Below, one piece after another: positions 46,763 through 56,393 of a DNA stretch of 64,000 nt (position 1 is the first letter of the stretch; each line of letters starts with the position of its first letter). The notes beneath the pieces are model-generated. The model saw nothing but the letters and a program-made list of their open reading frames with translations. It was not told the DNA's origin and did not search any database. The position numbers were made by a program, and so were the translations under genes. Origin of the DNA: Craterilacuibacter sp. RT1T (lineage in GTDB: Bacteria > Pseudomonadota > Gammaproteobacteria > Burkholderiales > Chromobacteriaceae); NCBI RefSeq assembly GCF_023502145.1, contig NZ_JAMFLI010000001.1:372001-436000 (forward strand). Reading direction: 5' to 3'.

Positions 46763-48649
46763 GTGCGCTCCCTACGAAGCAAATTAACCTTGCTCATAGC
46801 AGCCGCCATGCTGTTTACCGCCTTGTGTATCACCATGATTGTTTGCTTTAGCTTGTTGCGCAGCGCGAATTTGCAGGCTTCACAAGAGATGAAACAGCTG
46901 ACGCATGCTCAAGAACAGTATGTGGCCGAATGGTTGAATGTACGTAAAAGCATCATCAGTAGCAGCCTTGAGCGTGCGGCGGATCCGCAGGTTAGCTACT
47001 ACCTGAAGCAGCTGGCCGAGGCGGGGGGGTTCAGTATTATTTATGCGGGTAACGGGGCGTCCGAGGACATGCAATACTCCGTACCTGGCCGCGCCAAACC
47101 CAGTGCAGACTATCGTCCGTCTCAGCGTCCCTGGTTTCAATATGCCAAGCAGCAAAACGGCATTATTGTGACCGAGCCATATCCCGATTCCGAACCGGAG
47201 ACCAAGGGTCAGCTGGTGATTACCATTGCCGATGGTGTGAAGGGGCAACCGCTGGTGGTGGGGGGAGACATCCTGATTGAAAAGCTTGTGCAGTCCATTC
47301 TTGATGTCAAGCTGCCGGGGCAGGGGCATGTCTTCCTGATGACGAAGGATGGCAAAATCATTGCCTATCCCAAGGCGGGCTATGCGCTTAAGCCAATTAC
47401 CGATGTGATCCCGGGCTTGAATGCAGCTCTACTTGGACGGATGGCCACAACCAATGAGGTCATGGAGCTAGACATCAATGATAAAGCATTTTTGATCGAG
47501 TTGAAGGCGGTTGCCGGTAGCGACTGGGTGCTCGGCGTAGCGATGGACAAGGCCGAAGTCGATGCCCCCATTTATCGCATGATCGGGCTGATCATCGCCG
47601 GCGTGACGCTGGTGTGTGTATTGGTGTTGCTATTTTGTTCGGCTTATCTTGGGCGCTTGCTTAAGGGCTTGTTCCAAGTGCGAGATGCCATGCGCGAGAT
47701 CTCGCAGGGCGAGGGCGATCTGACCCATCGTATCAGTGTGTCGGGGAGTGACGAGGTTGCACAGACGGCAGAAGCATTTAACCTTTTTGTGTCCCGCCTC
47801 AACCAGATGTTCCGTGAGTTGCAAGCCGAAGCGGTGGCGCTGGCACAAGGCGTGGTCGAAGTCGGCGCTACGGTCGATAAGGTCGCTGATGACTCGCATG
47901 TTCTGGCCGATATTTCTAGTGCCAACGCCGCTGCGATCGAAGAGGTGAGTGTCAGCATTGCACAGATTGCCGATGCGACCCGCGAAACCGATAGTCTGGT
48001 GCGCGAGTCGGGACGGGCGGCCGATGTCGGGGCAACGGATATGCTGAACATCAATGCAAAAATGTCGGATACCAGCCAGTCGGTCGCGGATCTTGCCGTT
48101 TTATTGAGCTCGCTTGAGCAGCGCTCGCAGGAAATTTCCAAAATAACCGGCGTGATCAGCGATATTGCCGACCAGACCAATTTGCTGGCGCTCAATGCGG
48201 CGATTGAGGCTGCGCGTGCCGGCGAGCAGGGACGTGGCTTTGCCGTCGTGGCGGACGAGGTGCGCAAGTTGGCCGAGCGCACGGCGCTCGCCACGGTTGA
48301 GATTAGTGCGATGATACGCAGTATTCTCGATGAGACCGGGCGCGCTGTTGGCAATATGCAGCATACCGAGGGCGCAGTCGGTGCCAGCGTGACGCTGACC
48401 AAGGAAACGCGTGAGCGTATGCAGCATATTACCGATACTATGCGTCAGGTTGTAGAGCGCATCGGCGGCATTGCCTTATCGACAGGGGAGCAGCAAAACG
48501 CGACCATGGCGATGGCGCAAAGTACCGAGTCCATCAATAGCCAGATTGTGAGCTCGGATAGCGATTTGCAGCAGGCGAGGGCAACGTTGCTGCAGTTGGG
48601 GCAGCGGGTGCAGATGATGGAAGCGGCATTTAAGCGCTTTAAGTTGTAA
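46763..48649 (+). CDS. Methyl-accepting chemotaxis protein with dCache-type sensor
   Basis: A 628-aa chemoreceptor starting at a GTG (46763). TM1 at about 8-30; periplasmic dCache_1-type domain about 35-270 ([40 protein letters not shown]); TM2 about 273-298; HAMP about 300-350; cytoplasmic signalling domain with the conserved hairpin [20 protein letters not shown]...[14 protein letters not shown]. The dCache domain usually binds amino acids or small organic acids; the ligand is unknown. There is no C-terminal CheR-tethering pentapeptide (it ends FKRFKL). Confidence 0.95.
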   Translation: MRSLRSKLTLLIAAAMLFTALCITMIVCFSLLRSANLQASQEMKQLTHAQEQYVAEWLNVRKSIISSSLERAADPQVSYYLKQLAEAGGFSIIYAGNGASEDMQYSVPGRAKPSADYRPSQRPWFQYAKQQNGIIVTEPYPDSEPETKGQLVITIADGVKGQPLVVGGDILIEKLVQSILDVKLPGQGHVFLMTKDGKIIAYPKAGYALKPITDVIPGLNAALLGRMATTNEVMELDINDKAFLIELKAVAGSDWVLGVAMDKAEVDAPIYRMIGLIIAGVTLVCVLVLLFCSAYLGRLLKGLFQVRDAMREISQGEGDLTHRISVSGSDEVAQTAEAFNLFVSRLNQMFRELQAEAVALAQGVVEVGATVDKVADDSHVLADISSANAAAIEEVSVSIAQIADATRETDSLVRESGRAADVGATDMLNINAKMSDTSQSVADLAVLLSSLEQRSQEISKITGVISDIADQTNLLALNAAIEAARAGEQGRGFAVVADEVRKLAERTALATVEISAMIRSILDETGRAVGNMQHTEGAVGASVTLTKETRERMQHITDTMRQVVERIGGIALSTGEQQNATMAMAQSTESINSQIVSSDSDLQQARATLLQLGQRVQMMEAAFKRFKL

Positions 48650-48667
48650 GCATACAAACAAGCAGTC

Positions 48668-48706
48668 AAAAACAGCCCGCAGCACTTGAGTGCAGCGGGC
48701 TGTTTT
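48668..48706. terminator. Bidirectional terminator between mcp and mnmC
   Basis: AAAACAGCCCGC...GCGGGCTGTTTT with an 14-nt loop region and T/A runs on both sides, between two convergent genes. Confidence 0.85.
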
Positions 48707-48721
48707 GCTTGGGGGATCCGC

Positions 48722-50701
48722 TTAGCGCGACTTGCTTTTCTGGCTGCGTACCAGCGCGCGCAAGACAAAGCGGTTGGGGGAGAGCGCATCGACGACGCTC
48801 TTGGGTAGCGGCAGGGTTTCGCCGCAGGCCAGGCTGGCGATCAGTTCGCCGGCCAGAGGCGCGGTGACCATGCCGCGCGAGCCATGGCCGCTGCTGATAT
48901 ATAAGCCGTGCAACCACGGCATGGGTGCATAAAGCTGCAAGCTGGCGTCACGCGCAAGATCGGCATAGACCTGCTGCAGGCTTGCTGCATCGGCCAGCAT
49001 CCCGACCAGCGGCAGATAATCGGGCGTGGTGGCACGCAGCGCGGCGCGCCCGTTTAGCGCCGCGGGAGCAAGGTCGGTGCCGCCCAGAGCCTGATACAGC
49101 GCCGGGTTGAGCTTGGCGAGCATGGCCAGATTCTCGGCGTGTTCGCTGTCGCGGGTGTCGGTTTCGATGCTGTCAAAGTTGAAGCTGGCACCAAAAGTGT
49201 GGGTCGCATCGGCCGCCGGCGCGATATAGCCCTCGCCGCACAGCACGGTCTGCAGGCGGCAGCTGGCATCGGTGCTGCGTGCAACCGACACCTGGCCGCG
49301 GATTGGCTTGAGCGGCAACTGGGCGCTCTGGCTAAAGTCTTTGGCGGCATTGGCGCAGGCGATTACCACCAGATCGCTGTAGAGCGTTTCACCGCTGCCA
49401 AGCGTGACCTGCCAGCCGTGGCCGCTGGGCTGCAACTGCTTGGCTTGCACTTGATAGCGGCAAATCACGCCGCGGCTTGCGAGCAGGGCCGCGACCAGAC
49501 GCGGTGGCCGGATCCAGCCGCCTTCGGGAAAAAACAGTCCCTCTTCGCTCACCGGCAAACCGGCAAGCTGGCTCGCGGCTGCGGGCGACACCGGGTACAG
49601 CAGGCTTGCGGGAAAGGCTGCCGCCAGTTGCGCCTGGCGTTTGCGCGTGGCGTCGTCGTGTGCCAGTTGCAGCACGCCGCAATTATCCCAGTCCGTCCCT
49701 TTTTGCTGGCAGGCATAAAGCGTGCGCAGGCTATAGCCATAGCCGGCCAGTAATAGCCGGGTTTGCGGGGTCAGGTGGGCCGACAGTTTGAGGTAAAGCA
49801 CGCCTTGCGGATTGCCCGAGGCTTCCTGCGCCGGTGCCGCGTGGCGCTCCAGCACGGTCACGCTAAAACCGCGCCGGGCGAGGCTGGCGGCGGCGCTGGC
49901 GCCGGCAATGCCTGCGCCAATCACGATGGCGCGCCGGCCGCTGGCCTTTGGCGGGCGGGCGAGCCAGGGCGCTTGCCAGGGCAAGGTGCCGGCGGCAAGG
50001 CGCGTGCCTACGGTCATTTCCCGCTTGCTGCCAAAGCCCGGGACTTTTTTGACGGCAAAGCCGGCCGCACTCAGGCCGCGGCGCACAAAGCCGGAGCAGG
50101 TAAAGGTCGCCAGCGTGGCATCGGCGGCGGACAGGCGGGCGAGTTGTTCGAACAAGGGTAGCTGCCACATGTCCGGGTTTTTCGACGGGGAAAAGCCATC
50201 GAGAAACCAGGCGTCGACGCGGGTATCCAGCTCGGGCAGGGTGTCCAGCGTATCGCCAATCAGCAGGCTCAGGCTGACGCGGCCGTTATCCAGCAACAGG
50301 CGCTGGTGTCCGCCCTCCATGCCGTGATACAGCGCCAGCAGCGCCGCCGCTTCGCCGGCAAGTTCCGGCCAGGCTTGCAGGGCACGGCTAAGGTCGGCAT
50401 GGCTTAGCGGATGCTTTTCGGTGCTGACAAAATCCAGCCGCGCGCTGGCGGGGGCACAGGCTTTGAATAGCTGCCAGGCGCACAGAAAGTTCAGGCCGGT
50501 GCCAAAGCCGGTTTCGCCCACGGTAAAGCAGGCTTGCTGCGGCAGTGCGGCAAAGCGCTCGGCCAGACGGTTGCCGGCCAGAAACACATGGCGTGTTTCA
50601 TGCAGCCCGCTGTCGCGCGAGAAGTAGACATCGCCATAGTCCAGCGACGAGGGCTGCCCGTCCTGCCAGGCAAGACGGGCGTGAAGTGGCGCGGCCGTCA
50701 T
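48722..50701 (-). CDS. mnmC: Bifunctional tRNA mnm5s2U biosynthesis protein MnmC
   Basis: A 659-aa fusion. Residues 1-235 are the SAM-dependent methyltransferase (VGETGFGTGLNFLCAW, WFLDGFSPSKNPDMW); residues 250-640 are the FAD-dependent oxidoreductase (AIVIGAGIAGASAAASLARR, QGVLYLKLSAHLTPQTRLLL, SSGHGSRGMVTAPLAGELIA). It turns cmnm5U34 into nm5U and then mnm5U in tRNA for Lys, Glu, Gln and others. It overlaps mnmH by four bases, so the modification of U34 at C5 and the selenation at C2 are coded together. Confidence 0.96.
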   Translation of the reverse strand: MTAAPLHARLAWQDGQPSSLDYGDVYFSRDSGLHETRHVFLAGNRLAERFAALPQQACFTVGETGFGTGLNFLCAWQLFKACAPASARLDFVSTEKHPLSHADLSRALQAWPELAGEAAALLALYHGMEGGHQRLLLDNGRVSLSLLIGDTLDTLPELDTRVDAWFLDGFSPSKNPDMWQLPLFEQLARLSAADATLATFTCSGFVRRGLSAAGFAVKKVPGFGSKREMTVGTRLAAGTLPWQAPWLARPPKASGRRAIVIGAGIAGASAAASLARRGFSVTVLERHAAPAQEASGNPQGVLYLKLSAHLTPQTRLLLAGYGYSLRTLYACQQKGTDWDNCGVLQLAHDDATRKRQAQLAAAFPASLLYPVSPAAASQLAGLPVSEEGLFFPEGGWIRPPRLVAALLASRGVICRYQVQAKQLQPSGHGWQVTLGSGETLYSDLVVIACANAAKDFSQSAQLPLKPIRGQVSVARSTDASCRLQTVLCGEGYIAPAADATHTFGASFNFDSIETDTRDSEHAENLAMLAKLNPALYQALGGTDLAPAALNGRAALRATTPDYLPLVGMLADAASLQQVYADLARDASLQLYAPMPWLHGLYISSGHGSRGMVTAPLAGELIASLACGETLPLPKSVVDALSPNRFVLRALVRSQKSKSR

Positions 50702-51741
50702 GCCACTTGCAGCGTGGCGGCGACGCCGGCCAGTACATCGGGTGCGAGCGAAGGCAGCGCGATTTTTTGCGCTTGCGCCAGATGGGTGTAATGGCGATCC
50801 ATCGAGCGCAGATAAAGCGGGTCGTAATGCAGGGTCAGCAGCTCGCCGACCAGCAGGCCGAATTCGCCGCTACGGATCAGCGCCGACCAGTGGGCCAGCT
50901 GCTCTTTGGAGTGTACCGCCTTGAGAAAGCCTAACTGTTTGATCAGGCTTTCCGGGTCGGACACGTAAAAGTCGTAGTCTTCCAGCAAGAAGCGCACGCG
51001 CTCGGCCAGCGGCACATCCACCAGCAGGCAAGGGCTTTGGTGCATGTGTTCGAACAGCGCCAAGGGCAGGGTGACCTGGCCGACTTTCTTGCTTTCCGAC
51101 TCGATAAACACCGGACGGGCAAGATCCAGCTTGCGCATGGTAGCCAGCAGTTGCGAGTCGAATGATTTCTGGCTGGGCTGGGGCGAGCCGGGTAGCTTGC
51201 CCAAGACTGAGCCTCGGTGATTGGCCAGACCTTCCAGATCCAGCACCTGATGGCCGGCGTGCGAGAGCGCATCCAGCAGCCGGCTCTTGCCCGAGCCGGT
51301 CGGCCCGCATACCACGCGCAGATCCAGCGTGGCTGGCAGGTTTTCCAGCTGTGCCAGCACCTCGTGGCGGTAGGCCTTGTAGCCGCCTTGCAATTGGTAA
51401 ACCGGCCAGCCGACCTGGGCGAACACGGTCGCCATGGCGCCGGAGCGCTGTCCGCCGCGCCAGCAATAAATCAGCGGCCGCCAGTTGCGCGGCTTGTCGG
51501 CGAACTGCTCTTCCAGCGCCAGCGCGATATTGCGCGACACCAACGCCGCGCCGACCTTGCGCGCTTCAAACGGCGATACCTGCTTATACAGCGTGCCAAC
51601 TTCGTGGCGCTGCGCGTCATCCAGCACCGGGCAATTGATGGCGCCGGGAATGTGGTCTTCGGCAAATTCGGCGGGGGATCGCACGTCGATCACCTCGTAA
51701 AATTGCCCCAGTTGTGCTACGGTCGCGGGCTTGAAAAGCAT
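50698..51741 (-). CDS. mnmH: tRNA 2-selenouridine synthase
   Basis: A 347-aa protein (also called SelU/YbbB). The N-terminal rhodanese domain (YEVIDVRSPAEFAEDHIPGA) has its catalytic Cys in RPLIYCWRGGQRSGAMATV. The C-terminal P-loop domain starts VVCGPTGSGKSRLLDALSHA. It replaces sulfur by selenium at U34 of certain tRNAs, using selenophosphate from SelD. I chose the ATG at 51739-51741; it diverges from selD with only 21 bases between the start codons, so the promoters overlap. Confidence 0.96.
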   Translation of the reverse strand: MLFKPATVAQLGQFYEVIDVRSPAEFAEDHIPGAINCPVLDDAQRHEVGTLYKQVSPFEARKVGAALVSRNIALALEEQFADKPRNWRPLIYCWRGGQRSGAMATVFAQVGWPVYQLQGGYKAYRHEVLAQLENLPATLDLRVVCGPTGSGKSRLLDALSHAGHQVLDLEGLANHRGSVLGKLPGSPQPSQKSFDSQLLATMRKLDLARPVFIESESKKVGQVTLPLALFEHMHQSPCLLVDVPLAERVRFLLEDYDFYVSDPESLIKQLGFLKAVHSKEQLAHWSALIRSGEFGLLVGELLTLHYDPLYLRSMDRHYTHLAQAQKIALPSLAPDVLAGVAATLQVA

Positions 51742-51762
51742 AGTATTTGGAAGGACTTTATC

Positions 51763-52803
51763 GTGTCCGTAATCAGATTGACCCAATTGTCTCACGGCGG
51801 TGGTTGCGGTTGCAAAATCGCGCCGTCAGTGCTCGAAACCATACTCGCCAGTACCCGCGAGAAGATGGTCTTCCCTAATTTGCTGGTCGGCACCGAAACG
51901 GCTGACGACGCAGCGGTCTACAAACTGAACGAGTCGCAGGCACTGGTCGCCACCACCGACTTCTTCATGCCCATTGTGGACGATGCCTTCGACTTTGGCC
52001 GGATTGCTGCTACCAACGCGATTTCCGATATCTACGCCATGGGCGCGACCCCGATCATGGCGCTGGCGATTGTCGGCATGCCGGTGAACGTGTTGCCGGT
52101 GGAAACCATACGCGACATCCTCGCCGGTGGTGAGTCGGTGTGCCACGCGGCAGGCATCCCGATTGCCGGCGGCCACTCCATCGATGCGCCTGAGCCTATC
52201 TATGGTCTGGTGGCCATGGGTATCGTGCACCCCGACCAGCTCAAGCGTAACGACGACGCCCAAGAGGGTGATGTGCTGATTCTGGGCAAGGGGCTGGGTG
52301 TCGGCATTCTGGCGCAGGCGATGAAGCGCGGCGAACTGGACGAGGCCGGCTATGCGGCACTGATCGCTTCGACCACCCAGCTCAATACGGTGGGTGCCAA
52401 GCTGGCAGCCTTGCCTGAAGTGCATGCGCTGACCGACGTCACCGGTTTTGGCCTGATGGGCCACCTGCTGGAAGTTTGTCGCGGCGCCAAGCTGGCGGCC
52501 GAAGTCGAATTCGACAAGGTGCCGGTGATTACCGAGGCGCGCTCGTTTGCCGAGGCCGGCATCGGCCCTGGCGCCATTGAGCGCAATCAGGCCAGCTTCG
52601 GCCATGATGTCGACTTTGCCGAAGGTTTGGCACAGTGGAAACGCCGTCTGCTGGTCGACCCGCAAACCAGCGGTGGCTTGCTGGCGGCCGTTGCGCCGGA
52701 AAAAGCCGACGCCGTGCTGGCCATGTTCCGCGCAGCGGGCTTTGGCTACGCCTCGGTGATTGGCAAGCTGCAAGCCGGCGATGCGCGGGTCAGCGTGATT
52801 TAA
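51763..52803 (+). CDS. selD: Selenide, water dikinase (selenophosphate synthase)
   Basis: A 346-aa enzyme that makes selenophosphate from selenide and ATP. The glycine-rich loop LSHGGGCGCKIAPSVLE carries the catalytic Cys and Lys. Other blocks: DDAAVYKLNESQALVATTDF, ISDIYAMGATPIMALAIVGM, GGHSIDAPEPIYGLVAMGIV, VTGFGLMGHLLEV. The start is a GTG at 51763 with GGAAGGA upstream; a longer 5' frame overlaps mnmH and is not coding. It supplies both MnmH next to it and selenocysteine for the formate dehydrogenase at 57-60 kb. Confidence 0.97.
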   Translation: MSVIRLTQLSHGGGCGCKIAPSVLETILASTREKMVFPNLLVGTETADDAAVYKLNESQALVATTDFFMPIVDDAFDFGRIAATNAISDIYAMGATPIMALAIVGMPVNVLPVETIRDILAGGESVCHAAGIPIAGGHSIDAPEPIYGLVAMGIVHPDQLKRNDDAQEGDVLILGKGLGVGILAQAMKRGELDEAGYAALIASTTQLNTVGAKLAALPEVHALTDVTGFGLMGHLLEVCRGAKLAAEVEFDKVPVITEARSFAEAGIGPGAIERNQASFGHDVDFAEGLAQWKRRLLVDPQTSGGLLAAVAPEKADAVLAMFRAAGFGYASVIGKLQAGDARVSVI

Positions 52804-52851
52804 CGTAGCTGGCAGGGTGGGGGCGCAGGCCGCTCTCCACCATAAGCGCTC

Positions 52852-52893
52852 AAACAAAGGGCCGTACGCATCCGCGTGCGGCCCTTTGTTTTT
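52852..52893 (+). terminator. Terminator after selD
   Basis: AAACAAAGGGCCGTACGC / GCGTGCGGCCCTTTGTTTTT, a long stem with a T run about 50 bases after the selD stop. The remainder of 52894-53044 holds no recognisable gene. Confidence 0.85.
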
Positions 52894-53044
52894 ATGGGCA
52901 CGTGTCGCTTACGGCATGCTGCCCTTAAGCGGTATGACGACGCCGCTCGAAGTACTAGTTGGTGCGATCAAGCGCTGCGGTGAAATCTGTACCCCAGTCA
53001 GCATGTCGCCGCCGGGGAAGTGATGGGAGGGTTAGGCCACAGGC

Positions 53045-54532
53045 CTAACCCTCATCGTCTTTCGCAAAGAAGACTTCCTTTACACACGACTCGATCCAGT
53101 CATAGGCCTCTGGCTGTACAAGGTGCTCATACTTCTTGCGCAACCGCTTTGATATCCGGCCTTCCTGCTCATAACAGCCATTAATCAGCGTAGGGAGAAT
53201 AGTGTTTCGGACGTCGAACTGCTCGTTAATCATGCGTAAAACGCGGTCGTAGCCGCCTAAAAATTGGGTTTCCTTCTGCAGGTCATGCTCCAGCGCTTCC
53301 TTCGCCATCCGCAGCCCAAACTCAACAATGGGGGTGGCATCCCAATAGCGATAAATGTCGGCATTGGTTTGGGGCTGAAAGGTAAAGTCATTGTCACCCG
53401 CCTGTCGAACGTGCCAGAGATCGCGAGCCGGTTTGGAGAACGTCTGCAGAGTGGCTAGATAGTCTACTTCATTCCGTTTGATGGCAATCGACACTGGCAA
53501 CAGAAATCCCTTGGCTAGGCGCCCGGATCGGCACAAAGCGTGGTGGAACAAAAATCGGGAGAGCCGGCCATTCCCATCCATGAAAGGATGGATGAATACA
53601 AAGCCAAACGAGGCAATGCTGGCTACAAATAGTGGATCCAGTTGTGCAGGAGGATGGTTGCAGAACTGGTTGAACGCTTCCATCAGATCATCGACGTGAT
53701 CGGGGCTTGGAGGAACATAGGTGACCCCGAGCGGGCCACGCATCTGATTTCGCAACCAGTTTTGCTCTGTACGGTAGGAAACGGCTTGATCGAGCGGATT
53801 AGTCACGACGCTTTGCTGTAGTTCAACCAAGTATTCTTCACTCAGTTCTCGGCCATCGTGTGCATGATGAAGCAGCTGGACGAATCGCTCAGCTTTGGCT
53901 GCGCTTGGCGCTTCCCGCTCGATTTCGAAGGAGCTTTCTGTTTCGCTGAGATAAGCCCAAGCCAGTGCACGATCAAGCATGCCTTGGCCAACCTCAGCGA
54001 TGAATGCCTCCATTTCGGCAAAAATGTCGATTTCTTGTAGCGCCTGAATAGCCTGAGTGCGTCGAATGGTGACGCAATAATCAAGTGACCCCACGCCATT
54101 GAACCTGACTCGCCAACGTGGATCTCTAACCTCGTCTCCGGGAAAGTACAGCTTAGGATCGTACACATCGACGTAGGGGCCGGATATTTTGGGTGGGTCA
54201 GATAAGTGTTCTTGGTTGTAGTGCTCCCAAAGATAGGAAGCTACCCGTACAAAGCGGCTGTTTGGTTGCGAACACATTTCCGCTTCTAGATCGGTGGAGG
54301 CTACATGGCGTAATGCATGCGAGAGTACGCCAAGGTTGGTTCCTTCGTGTTTCAGGGCAAATAAGACATGGGCTAGAACGGAGTCAACTATAGGCGCAAC
54401 AGCGGCCGGCACCAGCAGTTCTGCACCCACCTCGATGATCCTGGTAGTTGCTCCAACCATAGCAACTGGAGAGACCGGCAATGTCGGGAGTGATAGGGTT
54501 TGCCGAAGCCATTCATATCCAAGGCGTCTCAT
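53045..54532 (-). CDS. Fic/DOC-domain protein (putative AMP transferase)
   Basis: A 495-aa Fic protein. The catalytic loop HPFMDGNGRLSR at about 315-326 has all residues of the HPFxDGNGRxxR motif, and TYVPPSPDHVDDLMEAF is the upstream flap. A candidate inhibitory-helix motif of the (S/T)xxxE type lies N-terminal at about 198-205 (ETESSFEIERE). A helical C-terminal part (about 430-495) may bind DNA or a partner. Base composition is visibly less GC-rich than its neighbours, suggesting transfer. It is preceded by a 61-codon ORF. A role in toxin/defence or target AMPylation is possible. Confidence 0.85.
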   Translation of the reverse strand: MRRLGYEWLRQTLSLPTLPVSPVAMVGATTRIIEVGAELLVPAAVAPIVDSVLAHVLFALKHEGTNLGVLSHALRHVASTDLEAEMCSQPNSRFVRVASYLWEHYNQEHLSDPPKISGPYVDVYDPKLYFPGDEVRDPRWRVRFNGVGSLDYCVTIRRTQAIQALQEIDIFAEMEAFIAEVGQGMLDRALAWAYLSETESSFEIEREAPSAAKAERFVQLLHHAHDGRELSEEYLVELQQSVVTNPLDQAVSYRTEQNWLRNQMRGPLGVTYVPPSPDHVDDLMEAFNQFCNHPPAQLDPLFVASIASFGFVFIHPFMDGNGRLSRFLFHHALCRSGRLAKGFLLPVSIAIKRNEVDYLATLQTFSKPARDLWHVRQAGDNDFTFQPQTNADIYRYWDATPIVEFGLRMAKEALEHDLQKETQFLGGYDRVLRMINEQFDVRNTILPTLINGCYEQEGRISKRLRKKYEHLVQPEAYDWIESCVKEVFFAKDDEG

Positions 54533-54572
54533 TTTTTTTCACGCAGTCCAGAAAATTTTCACATCGGTCATC

Positions 54573-54758
54573 TTAGTCGATTTTTTTTTCATTGCGAAAC
54601 ATTGTACTGACTAATAAATCAGGTGATTGGGAGCCTGCCAAAAAGGCATGCCATTCTTCGCAGAGCAGCGTGATCGATTTGCGTGCGGTGTGGTCGATCT
54701 CTTTTTCATCTGTGCGAGCCTGGCGGAGAATGTCTGCTGGTATATGCATGATTTGCAT
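54573..54758 (-). CDS. Small ORF upstream of the fic gene, 61 aa
   Basis: Starts MQIMHIPADILRQARTDEKE at 54756-54758 and ends 40 bases before fic. The opening IPADILRQAR followed by a charged helix recalls ParD-like small antitoxins, but the match is weak. Position and low GC in common with fic suggest that the two moved together. If real it could be a partner or antitoxin of the Fic protein. Confidence 0.35.
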   Translation of the reverse strand: MQIMHIPADILRQARTDEKEIDHTARKSITLLCEEWHAFLAGSQSPDLLVSTMFRNEKKID

Positions 54759-54802
54759 CGCCAATGAAATAAAAACTAACACGCAATTAGGGCGCAAACC
54801 TA

Positions 54803-54840
54803 GAAAGACCCCAGCCACCCTTCGGCAGCCGGGGTCTTGT
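54803..54840 (-). terminator. Terminator of the formate dehydrogenase operon
   Basis: AAGACCCC...GGGGTCTT stem with an inner pair of complementary arms, followed by TTTC on the minus strand, directly after the fdhE stop. Confidence 0.8.
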
Positions 54841-55755
54841 TTAGCTACCGGGAAACAGGAAGGGGTTGATTGCGCTGCGCGCAAAGCCCTGTTCTTCGGT
54901 GGCGGCGTCCAGCATCAGCGTGGCCAGATCGTCGGCGACCGCTTCCAGTGCCATATCCTTGTCCAGTGCCATGACCTTGAGGTAGCTGTGGCAGTCTCCG
55001 CAGCTTTCGGCACGGATGCCGGGCGCTTGCGCTTCCAGCGACCAGTAGCCGATGTCGCGGGTCGATTCGCAGTTGCTGCATTTGACGCGCACCATATGCC
55101 ACTCGCTCTCGCACAAGGTGCAGTGCAGGTAGCGCAGGCCGGCCTTGTCACCGATCTTGACGATGCTGGCGACCGGCCCCTGGCTGCACACCGGGCACTG
55201 GTGGCGGCTTTCGTCCGGCTCGGTTACGGTGCTGATTTTCAGCGCCGCAGCAAGCTGGCTGAAATACACCGACAGCGCCGCCCAGACAAACAGCGCTTCG
55301 GCCGCCGAAACGCTGTCAAAGCGGCCGGCCAAGAGTGCGCTGGCGCGAGCTTCGCGCTCGCTTCTTTCCATGCCTTGCAGCGTCATGATGGCGTCGGCCA
55401 CGATGCCGGTGGTGCCGGGCAGCAGTTTGCCCAGCAGCGCATCCAGCAGGTCTTGCCATACGGCGTCACGCGGCCAGGCGGCGCTGCCTAAAGGCGGCAG
55501 GCCGTGGCGTGCGCACTCGGTAAAGTAGGCGTCGCGCGCGGGCAGAGCCAGCGGATGTTCGGCCACCAGCGCGTGCTGGGCGTGGGCGATGCGCGCGCAA
55601 AAGTTCAGGTAGTCGGCCATGGCATGGCCGGCCGCGAGCAGTTCCAGCCTGCGGGCGCGGGTGAGGTAGAGCGTTTTCGGGTCGGGCAACAAAAGCGGCG
55701 GGATCTCTCCCGCCGCTTGCGTCAGCTCGCCCTCGGGGACGATGCGGATGCTCAT
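54841..55755 (-). CDS. fdhE: Formate dehydrogenase accessory protein FdhE
   Basis: A 304-aa cytoplasmic chaperone for respiratory formate dehydrogenase maturation. It has paired Cys motifs typical of the rubredoxin-like FdhE fold: CPVCSQGP, CTLCESEWHMVRVKCSNC and CGDCHSYLK. The N-terminal half is helical (YLNFCARIAHAQHALVAEHP). It is last in the fdnGHI-fdhE operon and overlaps the cytochrome gene by four bases. Confidence 0.93.
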   Translation of the reverse strand: MSIRIVPEGELTQAAGEIPPLLLPDPKTLYLTRARRLELLAAGHAMADYLNFCARIAHAQHALVAEHPLALPARDAYFTECARHGLPPLGSAAWPRDAVWQDLLDALLGKLLPGTTGIVADAIMTLQGMERSEREARASALLAGRFDSVSAAEALFVWAALSVYFSQLAAALKISTVTEPDESRHQCPVCSQGPVASIVKIGDKAGLRYLHCTLCESEWHMVRVKCSNCESTRDIGYWSLEAQAPGIRAESCGDCHSYLKVMALDKDMALEAVADDLATLMLDAATEEQGFARSAINPFLFPGS

Positions 55756-56393
55756 GGTTTCTCTGTCTGCTCCTTGGCGCGTTTGGCCATCACTTCACGA
55801 TACCAGCGCGGGTGGTGCTTCTTGGCCCAGGCTTCGGTGACGACGCCTTCGACCATGGCGCGGATGGTGCCGCGTACCCAGATCGCCGCGTAGACGTGGA
55901 TGATGATGCCGGCGATCAGCGCCAGTGCCGCCCAGGCGTGCACAAACAGCGCGATGCGGATCAGCTCGATCGGAAAGTATTGGGCGAAGTAGGGACGCCA
56001 GATGACGATGCCGGTGGAGATCAGGCCCAGCATACACAGGGTCATCATCCAGAACATGCCTTTCTGGCCGCCGTTGTACTTGCCGGTGTCACCGACTTCT
56101 TCACCCAGCAGCACTTCTTTCACCGACTTCATCCACTTCACGTCCTCACGGTCGATGAAGTTGTGATGCCAGTAGCGCAAAAACTGCACGAAGAAACCGA
56201 CGAACATGATCACCCCGACAAAGGGGTGAACAATGCGCGCCAGTTGCGGCGTGCCGAATACGCCGGTCAGCCAGAAAAACGCCGGGTAGAAGAAGGCCAG
56301 CCCCGAGATCGCCAGTACGATAAAGCATACGGCGACGATCCAGTGGTTGACGCGCTCGGCCGCGTTATAGCGGCGGATCAGCTTTTCCTTCAT
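55752..56393 (-). CDS. fdnI: Formate dehydrogenase cytochrome b556 (gamma) subunit
   Basis: A 213-aa membrane protein with four helices ([80 protein letters not shown]); His residues in [14 protein letters not shown] and AIIIHVYAA are likely haem ligands. It passes electrons from the FeS subunit to quinone. The start at 56391-56393 overlaps fdnH (ATGA). Could equally be named fdoI. Confidence 0.93.
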   Translation of the reverse strand: MKEKLIRRYNAAERVNHWIVAVCFIVLAISGLAFFYPAFFWLTGVFGTPQLARIVHPFVGVIMFVGFFVQFLRYWHHNFIDREDVKWMKSVKEVLLGEEVGDTGKYNGGQKGMFWMMTLCMLGLISTGIVIWRPYFAQYFPIELIRIALFVHAWAALALIAGIIIHVYAAIWVRGTIRAMVEGVVTEAWAKKHHPRWYREVMAKRAKEQTEKP

